DNA from: Coffea arabica
Lineage: Eukaryota; Streptophyta; Magnoliopsida; Gentianales; Rubiaceae
Reading direction: 5' to 3'
DNA: 64,000 nucleotides
Assembly (NCBI RefSeq): GCF_036785885.1
Contig: NC_092317.1
Location: 9,488,501-9,552,500 of the forward strand
Position 1 is the stretch's first letter. Every line of letters starts with the position of its first letter. This document shows, piece after piece, positions 33,854-43,628 of the stretch. Made by a program: the position numbers and the translations under genes. Under the pieces are notes generated by a model. It searched no databases. It worked only from the letters and a program-made list of their open reading frames with translations, and was not told the DNA's origin.

Positions 33854-35092
33854 ATGCCGAAAACTAGGTCGCAGAGAAACGCTGGCGGATCCAAGGGGAC
33901 GGAGCGAAGCGGCCCCCAAAACTCCCCTCGGGATCCAACACCTGGAGAAGGAGGGGCAGGGCCCTCACGAATCTCGCCCGAACAGCTGGTTCAGAAGGTG
34001 GCGGAAAACCTGCCCACCTTTGAGGCGATCATGAACTACCTCAAAGGGCAGTCGGGAGGTCAACCGGACAAGGAGCCTAAGGTCCAGGGAGCAGACCTGT
34101 CAGAGTCCCGAACTGGGAGTCCCAAGCACGGGGCCAAGCGGGCGCATCGGGAACTCACGCGTGAGTAGATCGAGGTCGTGGAGCCCTCTCACAAGAACTC
34201 CCGAACCGAACATCCGGAGCCCGTCCGGAGGCCCTCCCCCCTGAGGGAACGACAACAGGTACAGGACGAACTGGACCTACTGCTGGACCCGGAGGCGGAC
34301 AGGTACATTGCTTCCCCCTTTGTGCTCGATATCGAGGAATACCAACTGCCCGCGAAGTTTAAAATTTCAAACACGAAATCTTACGACGCAACCACGGATC
34401 CGGAAGACCACCTGTTCGTGTTCATGACGCAGATGCGTTTACAAACGGCCGCGGATGCGGTCAGGTGCAAGACCTTCCCGATGTTCCTAGAAGGAAGGGT
34501 CCGGCAGTGGTTCCAGGGACTTCCCCCCAGATCGATCAGGTCTTTTACCCAACTCGCACGACTGTTCTCAGCGCAGTTCGTCTTTTCGCGAGCCTTCTCT
34601 AAAAGCACCGCTCACCTCATGACCATCCAACAAAGGGCCGAGGAATCACTGCGCGAATACATGGTGCGATTCAATAACGAATCCCTCCAGATCCGCGACC
34701 GAGACGACAAGGTGGTCATGGCTGCCTTCATTAATGGGCTGCGGAAGCAGAAGTTATACACGGAGCTCGTGGAGAGACCACCCAAGTCAGTCCGGGAGAC
34801 GCTGGACCGAGCTCACGAGAAGGCCAACGCTGAGGAGGCCAATCACTTGAAAAGCGCGCAAGAGAGGCAGAGGGATGACAAACGCCGAAGGATCACCGAC
34901 CAGGGAGACGTGCGACGTGACCAGGGACGAAAGAATAACTATGGCTATCCGCCCAGAAGCCGGCCCCTGGGGGGAGATAAGCCTTGGACTTCTCTCACGG
35001 CCCCCAGAGCTCGGGTTCTTGCGGTGATGGAGCAGGAAGGGCTCTCCCGATCTCTACTGTGCATACCACCGAGATGTGGGGCACGATACTGA
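33854..35092 (+). CDS. gag of the Ty3/gypsy element, interrupted
   Basis: Starts MPKTRSQRNAGG. A basic, Pro-rich N-terminal part is followed by the retrotransposon gag core (YDATTDPEDHLFVF ... RQWFQGLPPRSI ... FSAQF). A single in-frame TAG at 34166-34168 splits the frame, which is otherwise continuous to about 35,050. There the reading frame changes just before the zinc-knuckle segment (CAYHRDVGHDTEDC), which continues in another frame from about 35,055. Gag forms the cytoplasmic particle that packages element RNA. This copy cannot make a full-length product without readthrough and frameshifting. Confidence 0.85.
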
Positions 35093-36097
35093 GGACTGCC
35101 GCCACCTTAAGAAGGAAATCGAAAAGCTGATACGAAGAGGTCATCTTGGCCAGTTTGTCCGTGAGGGGCGAACTGATCAAAAGCAAGGGGGTTTCAAACG
35201 AGATCGGGGTACCAGCTCGCACGACCGACCTCGGGGTCCTCGGGATCGAACTCCAGAGCAAGGAGTTCAAAACCTAGCGGGAGTGATCAACACTATTGCA
35301 GGGGGACCTGCTGGGGGAGATAGCCATACGGCTCGGCGAAATAACCGACCTCCCCCCAGTGGGAAGAGCTCGAACAAGCGCTTAAAGATGTACGAGGAGA
35401 TCATCTATGGGCCAGAGGACGCGGTACCCTTAGCCTCCAATAATCATGAGGCAATTGTGATAGAAGTCATCACGTTCAACTACAAAGTAAAGAAGGTATA
35501 CATCGACAATGGGAGCGCATCGATGTGTTGTACTACAAGGCCTTCAGAGAACTGCAGCTGGAAGACAAACTGCTCATCCCAGTTCGTACTCCTTTGATAG
35601 GTTTTGCAGGTCCGCCAGTGAGGCCAGAAGGAATGATAACCCTCATGGTCACTGTAGGGGAATCACCGAAGTGCCGAACTGTTCCGGTGAATTTCGCGGT
35701 GGTGAAGGAACCGTCCTCCTACAACATGATACTAGGACGGCCAACCCTAAACGCACTCCGAGCTGTCTGTTCAACCTTACACCTTAGCATGAAGTTTCCA
35801 ACGCCCGATGGAGTGGCCGAGGTGCTGGGAGACCCGGAGGTAGCTCGGGCCTGCTATATCGCAACCCTCAAGGGTAAGGAGAAGCTAGTAGCCCAGGCAG
35901 CCTATCTGGAACCCTGGGAACCTGCTGAAAAAGAGGAGAGGTTGGAGACGGACGAGAGTCTGGTTGAATTGCCTATCTACCCTGAACGACCCGACCGTGT
36001 GGTTAGGGCTGGATCTGGCCTAAGCGAGCTAACGCGGAGAGCCCTGCAGTCTCTCCTGGAGGAATACGCCGAGATTTTTGCTTAGAGTGCCAACGAC
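35055..36097 (+). pseudogene. Gag C-terminus and aspartic protease region, frame-broken
   Basis: The zinc-knuckle segment and the region to about 35,515 read in one frame. The protease active-site stretch (VKKVYIDNGSAS, near 35,490-35,515) is followed at once by a one-base frame change, and the rest (KAFRELQLEDKLLIP ... MILGRPTLNALRA) reads in the frame used by pol. A TAG at 36083-36085 then separates this part from the reverse transcriptase frame. The protease would normally cleave the Gag-Pol polyprotein. Confidence 0.8.
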
Positions 36098-39000
36098 ATG
36101 CCCGGAGTTCCTCCCGAACTGGCAGTTCACAAGTTGCACGTGGACCCAAGCATCCAGCCAGTAAAACAAAAGAAGAGAAACTTCGCGCCTGAGCGCAACG
36201 AGGTCGTTAAAGAGGAGGTAGGCAAGCTGTTGGAGGCCAAGATTGTGAAAGAGATCTACTATCCGACCTGGCTAGCCAACCCTGTGCTGGTCAAAAAGGA
36301 GGACAGGGCTTGGCGGATGTGCGTGGACTTCACCGACATGAATAAAGCTTGTCCGAAGGATTGTTACCCCCTCCCTCGCATCGACCAGCTGGTAGACTCG
36401 ACTACCGGATGCGAGGTTTTTTGCTTTCAGGATGCCTTCAAAGGGTATCATCAGATAGCCCTGGATGAGGAGGATCAGGAGAAGACCGCCTTCATCACCG
36501 AGTACGGCACGTACTGTTATACCACCATGCCATTTGGGTTAAAAAATGCTGGCGCGAGCTATCAGCGGCTGGTCAACAAGCTGTTCAGAAGCCAAATCGG
36601 CCGAAACATGGAGGTATACGTAGATGACATGCTGGTGAAAAGCCGAACTCAGGAGCAGTTCATCGACGACCTCAAGGAGGTCTTTGGCGTCCTACGGAGC
36701 TCGCGGATGCGATCGAACCCCAAGAAGTGCACTTTCGGGGTTAGGTCGGGCAAGTTCCTGGGGTACATGATATCCAAGGACGGAGTAAGGGCTAATCCCG
36801 ACAAGGTAAAAGCTATCACGGACATGGCTCCTCCCCGAAACATAAAAGAGGTCCAGCGGCTAGCTGGCAGGATGGCGGCCCTAAACAGGTTCTTGTCGAA
36901 GTCTGCAGTTCGGGGTTCCCCCTTTTTCAAAGCCTTGCGACGAGGTCCTCAGTTTGAGTGGACCCCCGAGTGCCAGCGAGCGTTCGACGAACTAAAAGCC
37001 CACATCGCGCAGTTGCCAGCCTTGACCTCTCCCGCACAAGGAGAAACCTTATTTATCTATCTAGCAGTGGGGGAGGAGGCAATCAGTGCGGTGCTAGTTC
37101 GGGAAGAAGGCAAAATCCAGAAGCACGTATACTACGTCAGCCGAGCTCTGCAGGGCGCGGAGCCAAGGTACACCTCAATTGAGCGGTATGTTCTGGCATT
37201 AGTTCACGCGGCCCGGAAGCTCAGGTCGTATTTCCAAGCTCACCCCGTGATAGTAATGACCGACCAGCCTCTCAAGCAAATTCTTTCGAAACCTGATGCA
37301 TCGGGAAGAATGGTGAGGTTGGCCGTGGAGCTGTCCGAGTACGACCTCAGCTACCAACCCCGCACGGCCATTAAAGCCCAAGCATTGGTAGATTTCATAG
37401 CCGAAGGAATTTCCTTTGGACAACAGGAATCGCAGGTCGAGTTGGCCAGAGACGCAGCTAAGGCCGAGCGGGCCGGAGAGGCTGCCGAGGTCGCGCAGGC
37501 CGCCATGTTCGAACTGACCCAAGACGCAGCTGAGGCCAGGCAGGCCGGAGAAGCTACCGAGGTCACCCAAGCCGCTAAGACTTCCAAGACCGAACAGACC
37601 ATAGACGCAACCGAGGCCGAGCAGGCCAGGGAACCTGCCGAGGTCATACAGGCCACAAAGGAAGCTACGGGCGAGCCGAACGGAAACGCAGCGGAGGCCG
37701 AACAGGTCAGAAATGCTGTGGAGGACGAGCAGGCCGCCGGAAAGGTAGGACAGTCCATTCCGACCTGGACGCTGTTCGTGGATGGGTCGTCGAGCAAGGA
37801 AGGATGCGGAGCGGGGCTTCTCTTGACCAGCCCCATGGGGGATGAATTGGCCTACGCCCTGAGGTTTGATTTCAAGGCCTCCAACAACGAGTCCGAGTAC
37901 GAGGCCCTGGTCGCGGGGATGATGATAGCTCGAAAGTTGGGGGCCGAATCAATAGAAGTCTACAGCGATTCGCAGCTGATAGTAAATCAGGTAGGGGGAA
38001 GTTATGAAATTAAAGAGGAGCTACTAAGAAGGTACGTCGCCAGAGTGCATGAGCTGAGAGCTCAGTTCAAACTGTTCACGCTCAAGCAGGTCCCGCGAAG
38101 CCAGAATAAGAGGGCAGACGCACTGTCCAAGCTCGCCTCCACCTCAGTGGGCACATTGAACAAAGAGTTCTTGGTAGAGGTCGTCAGGAATCGGGCATAT
38201 GATTGGGTAGATGCGGCCGTTATTCAAGTAGTGAGCTCCTGGATGGATCCCCTAGTGCGGTACCTGGCCAATGGAGAGCTCCCCTCAAGTCGGGTAGAAG
38301 CACGACGGGTCCTTCTCAAGTCGCGGGGATACGAGCTCTCGAATGGGGTACTTTACAAAAAATCATATCTACGTCCATGGTTGAGGTGCGTGACTACAGA
38401 GGAAGGAGACTATATCCTGCGTGAGCTGCATGAGGGTATCTGCGGGAACCATGTCGGCCCGAGGGTTCTGGCCAAAAAAGGAATGTTGTCTGGATATTAC
38501 TGGCCCACCATCTTCTTGGACTCAGCCGAGCTGGTAGCCCGATGCAAATCCTGCCAACTGCATGCTCCGATCCACCATGCCCCAACTCAAGAGATGGTGC
38601 CTCTTCAGAGCCCTTGGCCCTTCTTCCAGTGGGGGGTAGACCTGCTGGGCCCGTTCCCTCGAGCTCCTGGGGGTTATGAACACATTGTGGTGGCTGTGGA
38701 TTACTTCACCAAGTGGGTGGAGGCCGAGCCCCTTATCACCATTAGCAGCAGGTCGGTCCAGAAGTTTCTCTGGCGAAACATTGTTTGTCGATTTGGTATA
38801 CCCCGGGTCCTGGTCTCAGACAACGGACGACAGTTCGTGGACAACTCTCTCCAAGGTTGGTGCTCGGAGCTCGGAATTCGGCAGCACTTTACCTCGGTAG
38901 GTCATCCTCAAGCCAATGGTCAGGTAGAGAACGTCAATAGGACCATCCTGCATGGCCTGAAGACCCGAATAGAGTCTGCTCAGACTGGATGGATCGACGA

Positions 39001-39469
39001 GCTGCCCACAATACTATGGTCGTACCGGACCACTCCTCGAACTGCCACCCAGGAAACTCCTTTCGCCGTTACTTACGGGGCAGAGGCCGTGATTCCGGCA
39101 GAGATCGGTGTTCCCTCGGGCAGAGTTCAGAACTTCATAGCTCGGGACAACGAGGACGAGCTACGTCTTAACTTGGATCTGCTGGAAGGAAGGAGAGAAG
39201 AGGCGGCCATACGTATGGCTAAGTACAAAGGACAGATTGTGCGACACTACAATGCTAGGGTGAGGTCTCTGTCCTTCAAGCCAGGGGACCTGGTCTTGAG
39301 GAAGAACAGCGTGAGTCGGCTTCAGGGCACGGGCAAGCTGGATCCAAATTGGGAAGGTCCCTATGTGGTGAAATTGGCAGACCGAGCTGGATACTGCAAG
39401 CTAACCCACCTCAGCGGGGAAGAGGTCTCGCGTACCTGGCACAATTCCAACTTGCGGATTTTCCGTTAA
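36098..39469 (+). CDS. pol: reverse transcriptase, two RNase H domains, integrase
   Basis: A clean 1,123-codon frame, in the same frame as the preceding protease part. Reverse transcriptase has Asp112 (FQDAFKGYHQI) and YVDD at 174-177. The Ty3-type RNase H is around 310-435. An Ala/Glu-rich linker of about 110 residues (445-555) follows. A second RNase H carries FVDGS (Asp562), Asp624 in YSDSQ and Asp674 in RADALSKLAS. Integrase has an HHCC zinc site (His778, His785, Cys816, Cys819), the triad Asp848 (GVDLLGPF), Asp908 (SDNGRQF) and Glu944, and a GPY/F tail (NWEGPYVVK). All catalytic residues survive although upstream gag and protease are broken, consistent with a young copy. Confidence 0.95.
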   Translation: MPGVPPELAVHKLHVDPSIQPVKQKKRNFAPERNEVVKEEVGKLLEAKIVKEIYYPTWLANPVLVKKEDRAWRMCVDFTDMNKACPKDCYPLPRIDQLVDSTTGCEVFCFQDAFKGYHQIALDEEDQEKTAFITEYGTYCYTTMPFGLKNAGASYQRLVNKLFRSQIGRNMEVYVDDMLVKSRTQEQFIDDLKEVFGVLRSSRMRSNPKKCTFGVRSGKFLGYMISKDGVRANPDKVKAITDMAPPRNIKEVQRLAGRMAALNRFLSKSAVRGSPFFKALRRGPQFEWTPECQRAFDELKAHIAQLPALTSPAQGETLFIYLAVGEEAISAVLVREEGKIQKHVYYVSRALQGAEPRYTSIERYVLALVHAARKLRSYFQAHPVIVMTDQPLKQILSKPDASGRMVRLAVELSEYDLSYQPRTAIKAQALVDFIAEGISFGQQESQVELARDAAKAERAGEAAEVAQAAMFELTQDAAEARQAGEATEVTQAAKTSKTEQTIDATEAEQAREPAEVIQATKEATGEPNGNAAEAEQVRNAVEDEQAAGKVGQSIPTWTLFVDGSSSKEGCGAGLLLTSPMGDELAYALRFDFKASNNESEYEALVAGMMIARKLGAESIEVYSDSQLIVNQVGGSYEIKEELLRRYVARVHELRAQFKLFTLKQVPRSQNKRADALSKLASTSVGTLNKEFLVEVVRNRAYDWVDAAVIQVVSSWMDPLVRYLANGELPSSRVEARRVLLKSRGYELSNGVLYKKSYLRPWLRCVTTEEGDYILRELHEGICGNHVGPRVLAKKGMLSGYYWPTIFLDSAELVARCKSCQLHAPIHHAPTQEMVPLQSPWPFFQWGVDLLGPFPRAPGGYEHIVVAVDYFTKWVEAEPLITISSRSVQKFLWRNIVCRFGIPRVLVSDNGRQFVDNSLQGWCSELGIRQHFTSVGHPQANGQVENVNRTILHGLKTRIESAQTGWIDELPTILWSYRTTPRTATQETPFAVTYGAEAVIPAEIGVPSGRVQNFIARDNEDELRLNLDLLEGRREEAAIRMAKYKGQIVRHYNARVRSLSFKPGDLVLRKNSVSRLQGTGKLDPNWEGPYVVKLADRAGYCKLTHLSGEEVSRTWHNSNLRIFR

Positions 39470-39733
39470 ACTCGCGCATGACATCTCGTCTCAAGGTCAA
39501 GACTTTTATTAATATCGATGTATTTGGTTAATAAGTTATTTTGTCTTAGAGAATAGCTCATTTAGGTTGGCATAAGGCCGAACTGATGTGTTTATGTCAA
39601 GAAATTTTGCAAATGCGACTAAGTATGAAGCAAAAGAAAGGCTTTTCATTCCATTCGATAAACTGTACAAGAGAAGAGCTCATACAAAAAGAACTGTCTA
39701 CTAACAGTTCGGCTCCTATCCTAAAGCCCTACT

Positions 39734-41891
39734 CTAGTTCTCCCCCTCCTCCTCCTCCTCCTGCTCGGATTCGGGGGTGGAGACTGGCAGCAGGGGATCA
39801 GCAACTAGGTCGGCTAGCTTCCGTCCATGCGTGTAGCCTTCCACCAGGCGGTCGAGCTGCTCTACGGCCAGGGGGTTGTAACTGGGAAAGTTTCCCAGAT
39901 CGAACCCGGGTAGACCCAACCCTTGCACTTCCTTCAGGGCTTGGGAATACCCATGCTGCAGCACGGGAGTATTCAAGATAGCCAGGTCGCCCCTAAAGTC
40001 CTCTGATCGGAGGAAGGCTCGCACGCCCTCCTGGCATCCCTCGGCCCTGGCCGCCTCCGCCTGAGCAGCCAGCTCGGCTGCCTTCTGTTGCTCTTCCTTC
40101 AGTTGGGAGGTCAGCTCGGAGTTCTTCTTCAGCTCCAGCTCGAAGTTTGTGTGGACTTGCGCGAGTTGCCTCTTCAGGCCTTCAGCTTCGGCCACAGCTG
40201 CTTCGTTCTGACTGAGCAGTTTCTCGTTGGTCGCCTTCGTTTCGCTCATCAGGGGGAGCAGGCTCTCGTAGCGCTTGGCCAGCTCGGACCCAACCACGTT
40301 CACCTGAGCTGTGCCCGTATAGTAATAGTCGAGGAGGTCGGACGAGTCCATGGCCTTAACTAAGTTGTAGTCCCGTGGGAGGACGGCCCCATGAGCGAGC
40401 TCCCGGGCCACCTCGGGGAACTGTGCTCGATCATTTATGGATAGTTTCCACTGGGGGCAGAAGTGCATGGGGTGTTGATGCGTCGTCAACCGAGTCTGGG
40501 GGTCGAAAAGCAAGGAGCTCTGGCGTTGCCACAGGTTAGGGGGAGCTTCAGCCCGGGCTTGTTTCTCGGCGGTGTTCACGCCGTAGTGGCCGCCTTGAGC
40601 AGGCTCAGGTGTTGGCCTCTCCTCCCGAGTTGGGGACGAATTCGTCTCCACCCTAGCTCTCTTGGCAGTTGTCTTCTTTTTCTTCTTCTTCCCAGCCTCA
40701 ACCGCCTTGGAGGATTGAGCAGGAGCTGGCTGAGGTATCGGAATTGGCGCCGATCTGGCTGGGATGGCCGAGGGATTCTGAGTGGTAGCGCCCGGGTTGC
40801 TGGCACCGCCAATGGACAGAAGTGAGGAAAACCGCTTCACTGCACAAACAGAAGCCCAGGAGGGCAATGCCTAAAAAAAAAAAAAAAAAAAGGGAAGACG
40901 GAAGGGCAGGATAGTTACAGGTGTCTAGCTCGTCCGGGGAGAGTGGTCTATCCTCTGGTGAGGGATCCGAGGAGCTAGCTCGGATCAGCCCCGCCGCCCA
41001 AAGCTGGTCGTTGCTGAGTTCTTTCACGTCCAGCTTCGCGTCCGAGCTGAGTAGGCGGCTAAGCTCGGACACGGGGAGCGGGGACGGAAGGGGATCTGAG
41101 ACTTGAGTCTCTGCTCTCCAGGTAAGGGGAGGAAAACCTAGGTTCTTCACGAAGAAGAACTGAGGCTTCCAGTCCTTGATAGAGGAAGGTGCCTCCGTGA
41201 ACAGCTCGCGGGTGGGGGTTTTCGCTCCACTTCGGCGGGCAAAGTAGAACCACCCAGGCACCTTCCCGCTGACCTTCATCTGGAAGAAGGCTCGGAACAG
41301 GTCAAGAGAAAAAGGGATTTCGAGTGCTCGGCAGAGGATGAAAAAGCCTATGATGGAGCGAACAGCATTGGGGATGACCTGAGTTATGCGAATACCCCAG
41401 AAGGTAAGGATAAAGAAGAGGAAATTGGGGATGGGCAGGCGGAGACCAGCCATCAGCTGGTCCCTGTAGATCGCCACGAAACCAGGGGGAGGTCGGCTGG
41501 CGACCTCCCCTGGGCGGGCGGCCCTGGGCTCGAATTGGGCTGGGATTTCATATTTTTCCGCCAGCTCGTCAACATCTTTTTGCTCCAGGGCTGGGGGAAT
41601 AGTGTCGACCTCCCCAAAGTCGCCACTCGGCCCCCCCGAGGTCCCTACCGCCTTCTGATCTGGAGCTGCATGTTCAGCTGCTCCGACTAGAGGCTGGGCA
41701 GGTCGCTCGGCCGGGCTCATTATTCTAACAGGAGACAGGTTGGGAGAGGCTACGGGTCTTGGCCCAAATGAAATAGAAGGAGAAGAACTAAAGGAATCTG
41801 AAGAGCTGCTATCTAAGAGTATGGGGCTAGCTGTTCTATGCCTATGGGCTGAACTAGTGACGTCAGAACTATCAGAACTGTAAGAAGACAT
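39734..41891 (-). CDS. Antisense additional gene of the Tat element (two exons, coiled coil)
   Basis: Opposite strand to gag-pol, between pol and the 3' LTR. Exons 40919-41891 and 39734-40839 join in phase (donor ACCT|GTAACT, acceptor TTTGTGCAG at 40840) for about 692 codons. Exon 1 starts MSSYSSDSSDVTSS, is Ser/Pro-rich, then has the 'putative gypsy type transposon' domain (PPGFVAIYRDQLMAGLRLP, PNAVRSIIGFFILCRAL, FRAFFQMKV, GWFYFARR). Exon 2 has a KKKKKK basic patch, a long coiled coil (about 40,270-40,010) and an acidic end. Extra ORFs at this place, often antisense, are known in Tat-lineage elements; their function is unknown. A run of 18 T on the coding strand serves as the polypyrimidine tract. 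Confidence 0.75.
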
Positions 41892-42325
41892 AAAAAGGAA
41901 AGGGGAACTTACTGATGGAAGGAGATCGGATGAAAGGATGATCTAAGGAATGCGCGAACTGACTCTGGGCTCCTAAGGCAGGGCGACCCGACGTATTCTC
42001 GAAGGAAAAAGGATGAAGCAGCGAACTAGGGATTGAAGGAGCGAACTGATAGAGTGAAGGAGAAGGAGTGAAAATGACGCCCAAGAGGCCTATTTATAGG
42101 CGATTCTCAGGGCGGGAAAGCGAGAGGGCACGCATTTATTTGAACTGTTTATGGGGAACCGTTCCTAACTGTCATAACTGGTCGACGCGTCGGACGGTTG
42201 AGGTGGCAGACGCGAACCGACGCGACGGTTGCTTGCACCACTCCCCGACGGGGGCCCCACACCGAGTTGACACGACGCCCTGGAAGTCGGCCTAGATTCA
42301 TGCGCATGTTCGATGACTCTAGACT

Positions 42326-42338
42326 AGAGGGGGGCTAG
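42326..42338 (+). promoter_or_regulatory. Polypurine tract
   Basis: AGAGGGGGGCTAG directly before the 3' LTR, the expected primer site for plus-strand DNA synthesis. Confidence 0.7.
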
Positions 42339-42792
42339 TGTAGTAGGGCCCATGCGCACATCGGCCCGGTCCATAAATACATCAGTCCGGCCCACGAGTT
42401 CGGACATGAATAGCTGGTCGGAGTGTCAAGTCAGTTCGCAGGTCCAGATGGGCGCCGCCTCCCAGGCGGATGGGCCTGATGGGCTGCGAAGCTCGCATTT
42501 ATCGGAGCTGGGTAGTGGAGCCCTAGGAGCCGTTTCTCTCCAACAAAGACTCCTTGTCCTACCAGGAAACTACTACCTGTGACTCTATAAATATCACGCG
42601 TAGGAAAAACACAAGGTACGCTACTCATAGTGCAAACTCTACTCTTCTACTTACGAATCCATTCTGACTTGATCGTCGGAGTTGCTTCGGGGGACTTAGC
42701 CCCGCAGCTCGTTCACGTGCAGGCCGAATGCTTGACCAGCTCGCTCCCCAGGCACCAGGCCAGTTCGGACCTTCACTTCGGCAGTCGCATCA
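42339..42792 (+). repeat. 3' LTR
   Basis: 454 bp, same length as the 5' LTR, with eight single-base differences, all C/T or G/A changes, and no indels. Four of them fall in the last 80 bp. Confidence 0.93.
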
Positions 42793-43628
42793 GTAACAAT
42801 AACTTCTTGAAACAGGCCACTTGACAACCTCTCAACTGTAGGTGGGCCATAGAGAAACAACATCAACCCGGTGATCTATAATGGGATGCATACATGAAAA
42901 AATAGGGAACTATAAACATGCGTTCTGCTACCACAAAGTTCACATGGAACTAAGGGTTAAAGAAATCTGACACAGGCAGGAACCACATTAACCAAACAGA
43001 GCTCAACATGAATGTATATGCACATAAACTTCAAATAGTTGACATATACATGACAAATTGGTGATCTGGCCGTAGGCAATGAACAACAGATATGCTGAGA
43101 ACTCAGTCAAACGTATTCTCAAGGCCCACAGGATTGTCGAGTATTATAGGCAGGCTAATTGTATAATAGCTAAAGAAGATGAAGAAAGAAGCTCCAACTG
43201 ATTAGAGAATTCTAAGAACTGAAGCAGGTTTTTTCTTGAAAAAAGAAAAGTGATGGTCTGGAAGCCGGTGTTGACAATGTAATTAAGATCTCATTTGCCG
43301 AATAACACAGCAAATTGGGCCAAACAACCCCCCCTCCAAAAAAAAAAAAAAAGGAAACGAGAAAGTTAGGGAACAAAATGGTGGGAAAAAGTGCTGCAGC
43401 GTGTGATCCATTAGAATAAAAGTATGAACATACTAGGCCAGTACAAACTATTTGGATTCGATGTTGCCAGACAACAAAAACATGTTTGTACGAGAATGAG
43501 CAAACAAGGATATAGTGTGAAAAAAGGGACAGTAAGCAAATATCACCTGAAGACTGCATGAGCGCAGCATGCATACACTTCCCTTGCCCCTTCATCATGC
43601 AAAAGAGCTGCTCCTTTTACAATGGTCC
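42793..43628 (-). pseudogene. PRPP synthetase 3' fragment, last two exons (upstream half)
   Basis: Exon 43547-43628 reads TIVKGAALLHDEGAREVYAC and then CAHAVF. After a 700-bp intron the last exon (42793-42846) reads PPTVERLSSGLFQEVIVT and runs into the element's insertion point. The expected acceptor at 42847-42848 is GG rather than AG; using the next AG (42836) would put a stop in frame. No earlier exons (for example the PRPP-binding VDD motif) were found up to 45,300. So this is a 3' gene fragment with a splice defect, later hit by the retrotransposon. The GTAAC target copy is at 42,793-42,797. Confidence 0.75.

Larger units (their letters stand above)
33356..42792 (+). mobile_element. Complete Ty3/gypsy LTR retrotransposon, Tat lineage
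   Basis: 9,437 bp bounded by two 454-bp LTRs (TG...CA) and a 5-bp GTAAC duplication. Internal order: primer binding site, gag, protease, reverse transcriptase, RNase H, linker, second (archaeal-type) RNase H, integrase, an antisense spliced gene, polypurine tract. The second RNase H and the antisense gene before the 3' LTR place it in the Tat group (Ogre/Retand relatives). The LTRs differ at 8 of 454 sites, all transitions. With an assumed 1.3e-8 substitutions per site per year this gives roughly 0.7 million years. Two in-frame stops and two frame changes make it non-autonomous now. It sits in the opposite orientation to the host exon. Confidence 0.95.

Noticed and set aside
37199-37836. Long minus-strand frames over pol
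   Set aside because: Shadow frames of the GC-rich, repetitive linker region of pol; no motif, opposite to a clear coding frame.
40088-40825. + strand frames between pol and the 3' LTR
   Set aside because: They overlap the antisense extra gene and show only Leu/Ser-rich shadow composition.
33356-42792. Endogenous pararetrovirus
   Set aside because: Two LTRs, a 5-bp target duplication, an integrase and no movement protein; it is a Ty3/gypsy retrotransposon.
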